Assembly (NCBI RefSeq): GCF_000004075.3
Contig: NC_026660.2
Span: 6,386,001-6,450,000, forward strand
Source of the DNA: Cucumis sativus
Lineage: Eukaryota; Streptophyta; Magnoliopsida; Cucurbitales; Cucurbitaceae
Reading direction: 5' to 3'
Length of the DNA: 64,000 nt
This document shows, piece after piece, positions 35,001 through 53,409 of this stretch; positions within the stretch are counted from its first letter, which is position 1; each line of letters opens with the position of its first letter. The notes below the pieces were generated by a model. That model had not been told where the DNA came from. It did no database searches and saw only the letters and a program-made list of their open reading frames with translations. Made by a program: the position numbers and the translations under genes.

Positions 35001-38000
35001 CTAAGGAGACAGTGGAGGGTAGAGTGCTCCCTAATTCAGACAGATGGCATGATGGTCGCACTTCTGGGCATGATAGTCGTACTTCTGGTCATGACAGTCG
35101 TACTTCTGGTCATGATAGTCGTACTTCTGGACATGATAATCGTACTTCTGGGCATGACAGTCGTACTTCTAGTCATGATGCACGACGTGACAACAAATGG
35201 ACGTTGAGATGGGGACCCGATGACAAAGAAAAGGAATCACGAATGGAAAAGCGATCAGATGCTGATAAGGAAGATGTTCGCAGTGACAGTCAATCAGTGA
35301 GTGGCAATCGCCCTGCTTCTGATCGTGACTCTGAATCGCGTGATAAATGGAGGCCTCGCCATAGGATGGAAAGCCATGTTGGTTCAACTTCCTTTCGTGC
35401 TGCACCTGGTTTTTCACTTGAGAGAGGGCGCGGAGATGGGGGGTCTAATTTGGGATTTACAATTGGAAGAGGAAGAGGAAATACCATTGGGAAATCGTCT
35501 ACTGGTCTCATTGGAGTACCGCACTTGGATAAGATTGAAAATGTTCCTGGGAAACCAAGATACTCATCTCATGCTTTTTGTTACCCTAGGGGTAAGCTTC
35601 TCGACATTTATAGGAGGCAGAAATCTGATCCATTGTTCTCGGATATGCCTGATGATATGGAAGAATTGCAGCCTATGACTCAACCTAGTGTTGTAGAACC
35701 ATTGGCTTTTGTTTCTCCGGATGCTGAAGAGGAGGTAACAAATGGATTTCTTGAAATGTTGGATGGCAGTGAATGTACTGGAAATTTTAATTAATATTCT
35801 GATCATGACATCATTTGTTTCATGCAGAGTACCCTTGGTGACATATGGAAGGGGAAAATCACCAGTAGCGGGGTTGTTTACAATTCACATATGAAAGGAA
35901 AGCTTACTGAATCTGTTTTAGGTATTATTCTATTCAATTAGCTGTGGCATTTGTCCATTCGTTTAAAAACTAAACCAGGAAGTAACTTTAATCCCAGGAG
36001 ATTTAGACTCTGTAGATAGATATCAGGCTGCGCTGGATTTAACTTTAGAGTCCGAGAATGTATCAGGTATTGAGTTTGTCTAAATCTCTCTCTACATTTC
36101 CTTTATCTAGTTATCAAGGATAACCAATATACTTTACAAATTGGATGTCTTTGCAGAAACTGCGAATGAAGATATTCCTGATGTGGGTCATGAAGTTACA
36201 AACGATGAAGCATTCCAAGATGCCATTGATGGGAGCATTTGGAGTCATCCTTCAATGAGAGATGTCCTAGATGGTTAAACATTATGCTCTATATCTCTTT
36301 TTTTTCATCTTGCTATCTGCTGATAACAAATATGATATTGCTAATTGCCATCTCTTACTGAAAGCTTTCTTTTTGCATTTCTAATTTCTGTGAATTAGGT
36401 AAATATGTCAGCCATAAGGAAGAGGAAAAAAGGTCTAGTGCCATTTCTATGCCAGACTCTCGTGGATTGGCCCACACAGTTTCTACAGCCGGCTCCCTAC
36501 GTGTGATGGAGATTGGCAGTGGGCACCCTGGTACTCAGCTAAATTCTGGTGTGAATGGGCGAGCAAATTATGATCATAAAAGGCCTCAGAACTTTGATGA
36601 AATTGAGTTTGCCAATTCGTTTGATGCCAGATCCAAGCTTTCTGATGATCCTAGTTCTATTTTCTTTATTCCCTTCTCTGAGCAAAATCCAAATAAAAGT
36701 TCTGACGTGAGATCCGAGGAGCTGAGTTTGTTCTATCTTGATCCTCAAGGGGTTATACAGGGGCCATTTATCGGGGCTGACATCATCTTGTGGTATGAAC
36801 AAGGTTTCTTTGGGTTAGACCTGCCTGTTCGGTTGGCAGATGCCCCGGAGTCCCCATTTTGTGAGCTAGGGGAGGTTATGCCACATTTGAAAGTTAGGGA
36901 GGGAAGTGTTGATTGTGCTGATGTGAAATCTCTTTCAGGCCAGTCTGGTGCCTCAGGAGGAATAATGGAGACCAGTTTACCTTCCAAGCATTCGGCACTT
37001 GATATGAATGATGCATCTACAACAAATGAGGTTCATCGGACACTTGCTGAACTACATGGCCTGTCGAATCAACACATAGCATCTGGAATGTCTGAAACTG
37101 AATCACCATTTCAACTACATGCCAAGGGTCAAAGCTTTCATGATGTTGTTGCTCAGGATGAAGGTTTGTTGTGTTCTTTACCATGTTGATTTGTTTTATT
37201 TGTAATAAAATGTTTTTTTTTCCTTTTTTTTTGACAAACTCGTCATGGTAATTTCTCTGTTCTCTAGAAATTGTGTTTTCTGGAAGACCTGGAAACGATG
37301 GTTACCAATTTCCCAACTCTCCTGGGGTGCTGCCTATGGTGAATTCTATCAGCCAGCCTTCTCTTTTGAATGAGTTAAGTGATCGCAACCTGCCTGTTCA
37401 GAATGAAAATAAGTTGCACCCTTTTGGATTGCTGTGGTCTGAGCTGGAAGGTACAAATACGAAACCAGTTGAAGTCACAAATTCGAAACATACCAAGTCG
37501 GTTAATAACATGCCTTCAAGCATGGTAAGAACCGCACCGTTAGTTGGGAAGCCAGAAGTATCTCTTAATGCAGAGACTTGGCTTGATGTTTATAGAAGAA
37601 GTATGCATTCTGACCAGGGTGTATACCAGGAGGCCAATGTTGCTCATTCCTTACCACATATAGAACAAGAATCTAATAGGTTTGATTTGGCAGATCAACT
37701 CATGTCTCATCAATATCATCAGGCACTTCAACAGCGGAATTTATTGTCTCACACTAACGAAGCTACTTTAGATCATCATATGCAACAACAGAATCTTATT
37801 CACCAGCAGCTGTTGGCTAATAGAAGTACACCCGATCTTGATCATTTCTTGAACTTGCAGATGCAACAGCAACAACAACAACAACGGCAGCTGCAGTTAC
37901 AGCATCAGTTACAGCAGCAGCAGTTGCAGCAGCAGCAAAAACTTTTGCAGGAACAACATCAGTCTCAAGTCCAGCAGGCATTGCTTGAACAGTTGTTGCG

Positions 38001-40377
38001 TCGACAAATGCATGATTCAGGCCTTGGGCAGTCACGTATTGATCCAATTAGAGCCAATAATGCTCTTGATCAGGTGTTAATGGAGCAACACCTTTTACAT
38101 GAGCTACATCAGCAACAATCTCATCATCAACAAAGATCTGTTGATCCATCTTTCGAGCAGCTTATCAAAGCGAAGTTTGGTCACTTGCCACCGCACCAAG
38201 AACAAAGAGATTTGTCTGAATTATTATCTCGGGTTCAGCATGGGCACATTCAATCTTTGGATAATCAACTTGCCCACCAGGATGTGCTACAGTCGAGACA
38301 GTTGTCTATGGCATTAAGGCAGAGGGCCAGTATGGAGGACAAGAGACACGCCTGTGGTCCTATCTGGCCAGAGGATGAGGCCGATCAGCAGTTTTTCAGA
38401 GGACATGCTGGTACACAACGTCTACCAACTTCAGGGTTTGAATTATACCAGCATCAACAGAGGCAAGCTCATGCAGACCAGCTGAATCACCTTGAGCACA
38501 ACCTTTCCTTTCAAGATCGGTTTAGGCTAGGTCTTTATGAGCCTGCTTCACTTCCGCTCGAGAGATCAATATCCTATCCTGATGTTGCTCAGGGGATGAA
38601 TCTGGATGTAGTTAATGCCATGGCTCGTGCTCGGGCTTTAGAATTGCAAGAATCCAGTGCACATAATCCACCTGGTGGTCAACTGGTGGGGCAATATGCA
38701 CCCGGTGCCATTCCACAGAATCATCATCACTCTCTAGTCAGTAACCAGTTCCATGTTTCACATTTTGATGGAACTGAAGGCAACTGGTCTGAGAAAAATG
38801 AGCGTCTTGGAAATGAATGGATGGAGTCTCGGATGCAACAAAGGCATATCAATATGAATGCTGAGCAACAAAAAAGGGAGTTGGAGGCTAAAATGATTTC
38901 TGAAGATCCAACTTTATGGATGTCAGATGGACTTAATGATGAGAAGTCAAAGCAGTTATTAATGGACCTACTCAATCAGAAATCTGTTCATCAACCCACC
39001 GAACCCCTGGATGTAGGAAGTGGAGCATCTTTCAATAGAGGATCATCTGGCCTCTATTCTGGATCAGGCTCTCTTGAACAATCGTTCATTCTTCATTCAG
39101 GCAAGGAAAGAGGAATGAACAACACATTGCCGGTAGGGTCTTATGGTTCTAATGCTTATGAACCACTGCAAGATGAGCATCCTGGCAGCTTGAGCTTGAC
39201 AAGCAATGAGAAGGTCCCATACAGGTCGGATTCTGTGTCTGCTGTCAAGGGAGCATCAATTTTGGCTGGTCTTAAAGCCAATGGTGCGATTAACAGCTCT
39301 AGTTCTACCATGGCTGCCGCTGGTAACCTTTCTATGAATAGGGACGTCTTAGAGGTGGAGGGTAGGGCACGGGGATTGAAAGGTGAGGGTTTGGTGAAAA
39401 CTCAAGCTTTTCAAATTCAAGAAAGCATGCTTGACCAAGTGGCATCTGCTGATCGTGGGGAATTTGCAATGGATACTCATACCCTTAGTCGGCATTCATC
39501 TCTTGGTTCTGCTGGTATATATTTTTTCTCTTGTTTCCTAGTAACATTTTCTTTTATCAATCTCCATTACGAAGATGGAATCTTATGTTCTATTTTTTCA
39601 TTTGGAATGTAGGATTTCACAATGAAAAGATTGCTAATACGTTTCCAGAAGAAGTTGCTAAAGACCCGTAAGTTCAAATTCTTAACAATTTCCTCAGTTT
39701 AATAAGTACGGTGGAACCTTTAGAAATATGTAATTCTTTATGATTATTTATCAACATATTCTTAGTTGTATAAAATGAATATATTATATAACTATTTCAT
39801 TTATCTGTCTTTTAACAGGGTGACCATTCACAACAAAGATAATACTTCATTGAAACGCCCTCCTGTCTCACGCACTTCGGCATCCCAGGATGGATTGTCT
39901 GTTCTGATTCCAGATCCAGTTGTTAGAGGGAAGAACTCAGATGGTAAATAATAAGTGATCCATTCTGTTATCTTCTTGATTCATTTTGAATTTTGTATAC
40001 ATTTATATTATATTTTAGAATGATCAAAGATCCATCCCAAAACGCTTTATTCAGGTGGAAGACCGGACCCAACTAGTATTTTGGTGAACCAAGAAAACAT
40101 GGCAGCCATGAAGAAAGAGATGCGTTTCCGACGCTCTTCTTCTTGTAGTGACAGCGACGTGTCAGAAACTTCTTTTATCGATATGCTGAAGAAGACAGCT
40201 CCACAAGAATCCCATTTGGCAACGGCGGGAGTTCCAGAGCCATCTGATGGAATGCAGGGAGGTAAAGGTGGGAAAAAGAAAGGGAAGAAGGGGAGACAGA
40301 TAGATCCCGCTCTACTCGGATTCAAAGTCACCAGCAACCGAATTATGATGGGTGAAATCCAACGCTTAGACGATTGA
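32071..40377 (+). CDS. GYF-domain protein with eIF4E-binding motif (EXA1/PSIG1-like)
   Basis: Twelve exons: 32071-32146, 32972-33028, 33105-33175, 34787-35734, 35828-35921, 35998-36066, 36157-36273, 36399-37163, 37268-39514, 39613-39667, 39819-39943, 40055-40377. All introns are GT-AG and the spliced protein is 1648 residues. Relatives are large plant GYF proteins such as EXA1 and PSIG1, thought to repress translation and help balance defence. Seen in order: a conserved N-terminus (KFDLPDDLLSS...PLSPQWLYAKP); a charged RS-like region with six RTSGHDS repeats; YPRGKLL at about 334-340, fitting the eIF4E-binding pattern YxxxxL-hydrophobic; the TLGDIWKGKI block; the GYF domain at about 585-642 (SLFYLDPQGVIQGPF...WYEQGFFGLDLPVRL); a glutamine-rich segment at about 931-965; and a lysine-rich C-terminus after SFIDMLKK. 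GYF domains bind proline-rich ligands. The start is the first ATG after a CT-rich leader. The intron 1 acceptor is the least certain border. Confidence 0.9.
35057..35182 (+). repeat. In-frame 21-bp minisatellite in the GYF gene, six copies
   Basis: Six direct 21-bp units encode RTSGHDS (the last is RTSSHDA). The frame is kept and third-position changes mark the copies. The region lies in a charged, probably disordered part of the protein. Confidence 0.92.
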
Positions 40378-40379
40378 TC

Positions 40380-41217
40380 GATTTAGGCAGGATATAGAAC
40401 AGAAATTGATTTTTTTTTTAATCATTTTTGTAGATTGTGCAGTTATTTGTTTTTGTGTTTGTTTAACCCTCTTGTAAGTTGTTGTATATAGGTTTTTTAG
40501 AGGTGTCAGCTGCGTTGAAACATGTGGCCAAAGTATATGTATTCCAATTCTTTTCTTTTTTTTCCGCAGTTGTAAATGATCAAATTTGAGTTGGTCAAAT
40601 TACCAAACCTTTGTACAGGAACTTGGAAGAGAGTTGAAATTTTCATCAAAATTTGTTGAAAGTATGGTGTGTACCTTTGTCTATCCTATTCAATGTGACG
40701 AATCCAACATACTAAGTTGAAAATTTGAAAACTATTTTTGTATGTATGGAGTATAATGCTTTTCAGGAAGTTATCTTATCATCTAATCTTTAATGGGATT
40801 CACATAAATATGAAAATTCATTTTTGTTTTAAAATTAACCTTAGGGTGGAAGAAATAACTATGGGATACTAAAAAATAACCAACCTCAATGTTTTGGACC
40901 AAGAGGTCTGAGTGTTTATACTTTAAAAGAAAATTTACACATATCCTAAGAGATTAAAAGGTTAAATTGCTTAAATCAAATTGTTAGGTTTCATCAAAAA
41001 AAAAAAAAAAAAAAAAAAAAAATTGTTCGCCTTGAACATTTTGAATTACATTCCATCTTTTTCCTTTTTTACGATCCTCGAACTCATCGATACTCACAAT
41101 GGAGAAAAGCGTCAGAATGCCGAAAATACCCTTCTTGTTCGCTTCTTATACAAAAAACACTATTGGCTTTATCAACGGAGCGGCAGCTACTCTCCTTTAG
41201 CACAAATCTCTCTATCC
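40380..41217. other. Spacer between the GYF and cyclophilin genes
   Basis: The GYF 3' untranslated region comes first, then AT-rich DNA with an A27 run at 40996-41022. Then follows the cyclophilin promoter and leader. No separate gene is seen, and the open frame running into 41484 is intron read-through. Confidence 0.55.
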
Positions 41218-45704
<4,487 letters not shown>

Positions 45705-48700
45705 TTGATCCATGACCAGATAACTAATCCTACCTTCGGATCTTAGCTAATTTTTGATTGAATGATATTTTCTTGAAGTCTTTTTGGTTGTAAAAACTGG
45801 TTGTTGGTGAAATAGAGCTCAGGAGGCGGGATTTTATTTGATGAAATTAGACGATGTTTTGTTGACCCAAGTTATTATGGAAGCATATTGCCCACGAGGC
45901 TACTCCCCCCTTTTTTTTTGAGAGAAATAAAGAGGTCGCCTTGAATCTGTATTTTTCATTGAACTATTCCCCCCTTCTTCCTTTTGAGTAAATAAATATT
46001 ACTTAACTTTGACATCTAGAACTGACCTATTATGTTTTGGTCAAATTGTAAATCGGTCTCCTGTCGGTTTCTCGAGATCTTCATAAATAGTTAATACATG
46101 AATCTACAAGGATTTTTTCGATAAGCAGTACTTTCAAAGTTAATAATTAAATGTATAATTGTATAACATGTCTAAAGGATTGAAAATAGGTTGACTTGTA
46201 TCACTACTAGGAACTAATAGAGTTTATATCTGATAGAATTCAAATTTTGGTTTTAAATTTTGTTCTACCTACAAATTATTTTGCATTGTCCTATGTTTGT
46301 TACTATATTAAACCTTGATTGCTATATTTGTTGGTTGGTTGGAGTCAAATTTCAATCAAATCGTAAGTGAATCGAATCAATTCGTTAGTGTTCAAACCGA
46401 CTTTGATCATGGAGTACAAACTAGTTGTTGGTTAGTTGATCTGTTAAGACTTTGAATTTTTTTAAAAAATATTCTGATATTGGATTTTTTTACGAAACTA
46501 TTATGAGCTTTTATCAAACAATAAAGGACAATATTCTAACTTTGATATAGAGGTCGATTTTGTAATTTAATATAGTGGGTGTTCGGTCTACCGACTTGAT
46601 AGTGGACGTTAAAAAACTAAGTTTTGTAGTGCACTCTTGAAGTTAAAGTTGCACAATTATTTAGAAATTTTATTTTGCTTTCTTTTGCACATTTATTAAT
46701 TAACTCCACACTACAACCCCTATATCTTGAACACGAAATTCTAACATTATTGACCCCGTAGTTCATAAATCTCTCCAAACACTTTCTTAAATGTTATTGG
46801 TATGTAGTTAAATGTGAAACTTTAATTGGCTTGTCTTTGTGCATTTTTTTTATACAAGTTAAAAATGTATCATTCTAAAGTGAGGAACTAAGTGAAAATT
46901 ATAACTTAGAAAAAAAAAATAGTACAAGCATATAATGTCAAAAAGATCATAGTTCAACCAACATCTATATACATTGAAATCTATGGTTTGAAACCCAATC
47001 CCTTTACGGTATATATTTAAAAAGAAAAAACATAATCACAAATCGCGTCTAGACCAATTACATCGAATAAGATGACAACAAAATATTCTTGATGAATTTG
47101 ATTGGTAGTACTTTTGATCAACCCCAAACCTTACCCATCCTATATTTTCTTTGCATTTCTCTAGATATTGAATCTCCATTTTCTTTTATAGAATGTGTTT
47201 GTATCTTTGAAAGAAGGATGAAAGAGATTACATAGGTGAAAATATTTGGTTGGTTTATCAAAGTAATTAAACACAATGATGTAAAGTTTGATCTATAAAG
47301 ATGTTTATATAAGTTGGTATTGACTCAACCATTTTGATCAACTATGACATTTATACAACTTTCGATCTAGAGTCCTTGCCTATTTGATCGAAATGATCAA
47401 GAGCTAATGTTTTTCTACTTATCAACTATTTATAAGTAAATATGATCAAAATTTAAAAACTAAATGGTTATTAACGATCTCATTTGAGTCAAAACGAGTA
47501 TCGATCAATTGACATAAAGTTTGTATACTTTCAACCTCAAGGTGATAAGTTCAATTATCGCATTCCACGCCCTTGTACTTTGAAATTTGTATCATTTTAA
47601 ACATTAAACAAATAGATACTTGAGCTATACAAAAATAGATCATTTAAAATTTCGAACTAAATAGCTCTGTGTGATAACCATTTGTTATTTATCTATTTAT
47701 TTTTAAAAACTAAGTCAATAAATCTTCATTTCACCCCAAATTTGTTATCTACATTTTACCAACGTTTTAAAAAGTCGAGCAAATGTCGAAAATGTTACAA
47801 ATATATATGGGAACCAAACCCCAATGAGATGGACCAAAAACTAATAGTACACTTTCACCTAACCAAATAGAAAATGTAAATTACAAGTTTGATCTTATAA
47901 GTTCTTTAATTCAAGTATTCATTAGTCTTCCAACTTTGAAAACGTTAAAAGATCTCTAAACTTTAAATATTTTGAATCTAATAGTAACCTTTGCTTATTT
48001 AGCTTTTTAAAATCAACAAATATGATATAAACGTGAAATTAAATATCTAGATCACGAAATTATAAGTCTAATAAGTTTATAAACATCATAACTTTCGAAT
48101 AAGTCAACAACAAATTATAGATCTAAAATAAAAAAAGTTCAAAATCTTGTTAGATAGAAAATTGAAAGTTCAAAAACTTATTAGACACCTTTTAAAGTTA
48201 AAAAAACGAGATACAAAATTAAAAATTTATACTCTTATTTTGTAAAGTACAATATAAACGTGATCGTCGAAAGTAGAACTAAACTTGAAATTTAACCTAT
48301 CGTAATAAAAATAATATCCTTTTGTATTGTATGTAACAGACTTTTCTACCTATAGATTCCATAGAAGTTAACTAATAATATAAAGATATATGTATGTATG
48401 TATATTTTGGTCCTTCTTTATAAAGTATATTTGCAAAAGAATGTGTTGCAAAAAAGTTATGATTGTGACAATTGATTCTCAAAGAATTACATATCACTGG
48501 GTTGGTTTTTATTATTATATTAAGATTCCAAAACAATATGAATTCATCTCAACCACTGATATTTTTACAAAAATTCTATATTAACTGATCTCTTTCTTTT
48601 GCTCTTTTTCTTTTCATCCAAGTGGGTTGAATTATTATTTATTATGGAATCAAATCAATAAAATTTCCCCTTAAAGTACATATCATTCAATCTCTCTTTA

Positions 48701-49483
48701 CTCATTCAATTTACTCATTCACTACATCTTTTTAAACTAAAATTGCATTATCATGGTTTACTTGTACCTTTTTATTTCTTTCTTCTCCAACAAACCTATC
48801 AATTCATTGGAAGCTTTGTCACAATGCACTTACTATCAAGTTTTGGATTATACTTAAATGGGGTGAAAATTGTTTTTCACTATGTTAATCAAAATAGGAG
48901 CATTTACTTTTTATGGATATGGATGTAAAGAAAAAAAAACTGGGAAGATATTGTTTTTCTTTTCGTAAAAGAAATCGAACCTTCGTTTGGAAAATGGAAG
49001 AATATACAAGATCATAAAAATGACCAAAAAAAAGAATAAGAGTATTTTGTTTTCTATTTAAAAGTAAACTAATAAGATTACTTTTGAAACTAGCTTCAAG
49101 AACAAGCACTCTTGAGTATTAAAACACAAGTCACTTGATTCTATATTTTTTAGTACAACTAGGGTGGAAAACGACCTTCAATCGCTAGGAAAGAAGAGAA
49201 TGTTCTGTTGCTACGTTTACTTTGGCACTTGATTAAAGGAATTAGGTAATAAATGGATGATTTGATGTGATATGAATATATATGTATATGTATATTTACA
49301 AGATATTTAGAGCAAAGGGATGGAGTTGTAAATGGATATACATGATGAATAACACTGTACAAGTTGAAACTGAAGTTGCAAAGATCAACATAAGGATTGA
49401 CCTAAAACTGTGGTGTAATTTTGAGCTCTTTCTAAGGTCATTTATTCACAAGGAAATTTCTAACATTCACTAAACCAATTTCC
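45705..49483. other. Intergenic region between convergent cyclophilin and ACR genes
   Basis: AT-rich DNA with no supported gene. It includes a short box-like stretch near 47505-47580 and decayed text near 47870-48250 of the 'aaacttattagacacctttta' style that I take for old dispersed repeat DNA. No intact element can be defined. Confidence 0.5.
47505..47580 (+). repeat. Possible SINE-like dispersed repeat fragment
   Basis: The order 'tcaattgacataaagtttgtatact-ttcaacctcaaggtgataagttcaattat' resembles a common plant dispersed repeat with a degenerate box B (AAGTTCAATTAT). It is recognised from memory only and has no clear ends. Confidence 0.25.
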
Positions 49484-51742
49484 TCAAGAACATGACTTTA
49501 TCAACCCCAAATTGTAAAGAAACTTTTCTGATCTAGATCGAAAGAGATTACCGAGCGAAAATCTACTGCTTTCTGGCGATGGAGATTTCATGCAGAATTC
49601 GTCGTCTTTGACACACAGTACTGTGAGACCGATTTCTTTTCGAACTGCTTCAATCATCTCACTCTTCACTGGATTCCCAGATGCATCAGTTACATAGAAC
49701 ACATTAACAGCTTGAGTACCTCGTGTGGTAACTTCAGCTCGAGTGACTGAAAGACCGTTTTCTCTAAAGATTCGAGTTACATCGGAAAGAAGTCCAGCCC
49801 TGTCATCGCTGCAAAGTTCTAATCTTATACCCTGAGAATTTAGGAGAGCACAGTCATATAAGACTCGAATCGATAATACAAATCATATTCAAGAAATGTA
49901 AATTGACATCGTTTATCACCTCGGATGTTCGTCTTCGAATGGCAGCCTCTAAGCAATGGATTACTCTTTGCCTCTCTGCTTCAGAACTAATAGGACTTCC
50001 ATCCATGTGACGGATGTAATACTCCTGCTTAACAAATGCATAGTCAATTGATTTCCGGCTTCACGCATACGGCAATTAAATGAAACGAAGTTACATCAAA
50101 TGGATCGTGGAGGAGCTGCACGAGCCATGAATAGATTAGAAGTTACCTGAGTAGCCTCTGGTCCTTCAGCAATGACAGTAGCATGGTACACAACATACTG
50201 CATGTCTGTTAGTGTGCAAACTGTATCAAACAGCAACTTTGGACGATCCGGAGACCTCAAGTTCACAACGGTATATCCCTTATCAGCACAACTCTCGACA
50301 GTCACAAGGGGTTTTCTCCGCTCACTTGTCGAGCCACAGTCCAAATCGTCTTGATCATAATCGCGGTCTGCATACATCATTTGGTGCAGCCTCCTTTCCT
50401 TGTGAGTAGAACCCACCGAAACAGCAGTGTTGGCACTCCTCTTATCTCGATCCCCCTTTAATACGAAGAGGAGAAGCTGTTTTATCTTACCAAGCCGATC
50501 AGGATCATCGATTGGAAACCCAGTAGCCTCGTCGGTGATGTAAACAACAGAAGCCATTCTTGAATTATGAGTCCAAACTTCTGCAGCTACCACATTGCAC
50601 TTGAGGTCTGCTAGAACAGCAAAAACCTCAGAGAGCAAACCAGGCCTATCTCTTCCAGTCAATTCAATGGTTGTATGTTCCTCGGCAGCTTGAACACCAA
50701 CCGATCTCCTCAATGACCTGAAGCTCCGACCCCTCGGCCCAAGTGACTGCAGCAAGAAAATTCATTCATAAGCAAAACGTAACATCTTATACAATCTCAG
50801 GACATGCAAATTTCTCAAATCAACTTGCATAAAAACTGTGAAGTAAATTCTTACTAATAATGCTTATTTGATCACACATTATGTTAATTTTTCAAATAAA
50901 AGTTACAATGAAATGATAAGTTAGCCAAAATCAACACATTCAGCAACAAACACACCATATTATATGTAAATTAAAAGCAGGAAATTCTGAGGCTGTAGAA
51001 AGAAAGAGAACCAGAGAGTAAAATCAACTGAATTACTATGAAAAACTAATCCAGAATCAGAACCCTCTTCCTAATTTCCATATTTCCTTATAATTCCAAT
51101 TTAAGCAGAAACAAAGGAAGCCTTTGAAATTCACCTGTTGAATGCGCTCAGCAACATCATTTTCAGAGAGCTTATTCCCACGTTGATCCGTTACATGAAA
51201 CACTGAAGAACAAAAAGAGAGAGAGAGAAAAAAAAAATTAATGAAGAAATGCTCACAAAATCGGAGACCCTTTATTTCAATTCACTTGACTTAAATATAA
51301 AATCCAGCTTCATGGGAGGACATAAAATCTTAGCTCACCATCCATAAACCATTCGCCGTCAGAAGAAATGTAAGCTCGTCTAATTATGAGATTCAAATCA
51401 TTAAGAACCTGAACCACTTCCAGCAAACTCCCTCGCTTATTAGCACTATCAACCTGAAAAATTTCACAACTGAATTCGAATTAGAACAAAAACCCAAAAG
51501 CCATCTTGAAAATAAGAATTGAAGTAGAAAAAAAAAGACCTTAATCAGAGTAGCTTTTCTGCTGGAATCATTATCAACGGTAACCCTGGAAAACAAAACC
51601 CATTTAAGAAAAGAAACAGAGTAAACAAAACCCATAATGAAAATCGAAGATTAAAGAGAAAAAGAGACCTGGGAGGGTTCATACGATTGACGAGCTTCTC
51701 GAACTCGTCGTCGAGAGGGAGAGAAAGAGACCAACAATCCAT
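49484..51742 (-). CDS. ACR: ACT-domain repeat protein (ACR4/ACR5-like)
   Basis: Seven exons on the minus strand: 51742-51669, 51585-51540, 51453-51339, 51202-51135, 50746-50147, 50024-49920, 49831-49484. The spliced protein is 451 residues, the normal size for plant ACR proteins. These have no catalytic domain and consist of four ACT modules, the fold used for amino-acid or small-ligand sensing, as in bacterial GlnD. They are presumed regulators in nitrogen, hormone or sugar responses. ACT-like units start at about residues 41 ([17 protein letters not shown]), 127 ([19 protein letters not shown]), 258 ([20 protein letters not shown]) and 338 ([21 protein letters not shown]). The N-terminus MDCWS...[15 protein letters not shown] and the ending LGLIKSCS are family signatures. 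The exact Arabidopsis counterpart is not settled. It converges with the cyclophilin gene. Confidence 0.93.
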
Positions 51743-52022
51743 AAAAGAAGAAGAAGAAGAAGAGGGAAGTAGTGGAGATTTGTGAGTGAGTTTTTTTTAG
51801 GGAAAAAAGAAATGGATGTCTCCTCCGAGTTTCTTTGAGATACCTTTGGCTTTGGGAATTCTGATTTCCAAATTGCTTTCTCTTTCTCTTTCTCTTTCTG
51901 TGGTTTGAAACTGACCTTTTCTCCCCTCTCCACTGTCTCTTGGTGCCTCTTCAGAGCTCTCTCAATTGTTTTTTTCTTTTTTCCTTATTTTCTTCCTTAC
52001 TTCCCTTTCTTTCTTACTTTTC

Positions 52023-52030
52023 TATATATA
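52023..52030 (-). promoter_or_regulatory. Possible TATA box of the ACR gene
   Basis: On the minus strand the text reads GTGTGTATATATAGAAAAG, about 280 bp before the ACR start codon. The intervening leader is rich in CT/GA repeats (including a GAA run at about 51745-51760), as in many plant 5' leaders. The assignment rests on position only. Confidence 0.45.
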
Positions 52031-53370
52031 CACACACCCATATATGTAAACTTTTGTTATATCTACCAGCATAACTCAATTGATATACACACAACCGTCT
52101 CATAAAGATCTAGATCAAATAGTTTGACTTTCTAACTGTGATATGACATTTGATTAGTTGAGATATGTTCACGTTGACATTTCACATTTTGTTAAGTCGA
52201 CTAATATAAGAGTTAAAGATATCAAACTTTCGTTGTCCTAGTAACTATGCTTGCGTTGAAATAATTTATTTAATATTTAAAATGTAGTCACTCCATTCAT
52301 TTTAGGGTATATAATATGCTTGCAATTCTTAAATGTTTGACCAAAAACTTGTTTCTACTTCTAAACTATCTCATGAGGTTTATCAAATTTATAGTTTACC
52401 TGGTTTTATTTTAAGTCTATCTAACTTAAACTAGCTCGATTCCATAATCCCTCGGTCAACTTGTAACTTTTTTTTATTATAAAGGATGATAGGAGTTATT
52501 TTATTTTGTTTTTTTCTACTCTATTCTATGCAAGGTGAAAGGGTAAAAAAAAATTGAACTGACCCAGAGTGGCCAATCAAAGGCATATTCATCATTAAAT
52601 TGGCTACAAATATTAAACATTAATTAGTTTTGTTTATACATATTATATAAAGACAAAAATGTTGAAGGAGGCTGAGCCACTTTTATATAGTTGAGCTAAG
52701 GTTCATTCTAACTCCTTAGCTAATATGTTTAGCTTAGTTGACAATTTGAATTATCATAAACAAATTAATAATAATATATGATGTATCTTAAAATTCTAAA
52801 CAAACTATATATTTCATGTTATGCTAAATTAAACTTGATATTTTAAAATAAATTATAATAATTTTATTTAATGTTTTAAAATAAATCATGATCGTAAATA
52901 AATCAATAATAATTTGTTATCGATTAATATTTAGTGGTCAACTACCCATCTTTCAAATTTTAAATTAAAATCTAATTTTTAAATTCTTGAAATTTTAAAT
53001 TAATTCATCCTTTGTTATGAAATTTGTGTTCATTAATTTTCTTCCGTAATAACCTTACATTTAGAATATATTTTAGTTTAGTAATCCTTACTACTAGTAA
53101 TTTTCTTATATATGGAAAAAAATAAAATTTAAATGATATTTATATAAAAGTAAAAGAAAAAAAACAATAAATATTCCAAAAAGATGTTGGTACTACTAGT
53201 AGGCATGGGGTATCTTTTAAAAGAATAATTTAAACATTTATATATATATATATATATATAAATAAAAAAGAAAAAAGGAAAAAAACTAAATATGTGAATT
53301 TGATGTACGGTACGGGCAGCACTGTCTTCGGGTGGGGCCGCACCCACTTTTGCCACTTGGCACTTTGCTT

Positions 53371-53409
53371 CCTCTTCCTCTTCCTCTTCCTCTTCCTCTT
53401 CCTCTTCCC
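53371..53409 (+). repeat. CTCTTC hexanucleotide microsatellite
   Basis: About six tandem CCTCTT units follow a short GC-rich pocket at 53310-53360 that includes the near-palindrome GTGGGGCCGCACCCAC. Confidence 0.85.

Noticed and set aside
34776..35207. A 143-residue frame ending in repeated VVLLGMT-like units
   Set aside because: It is a shadow of the RTSGHDS minisatellite in GYF exon 4. The hydrophobic repeats come from reading the 21-bp units out of frame.
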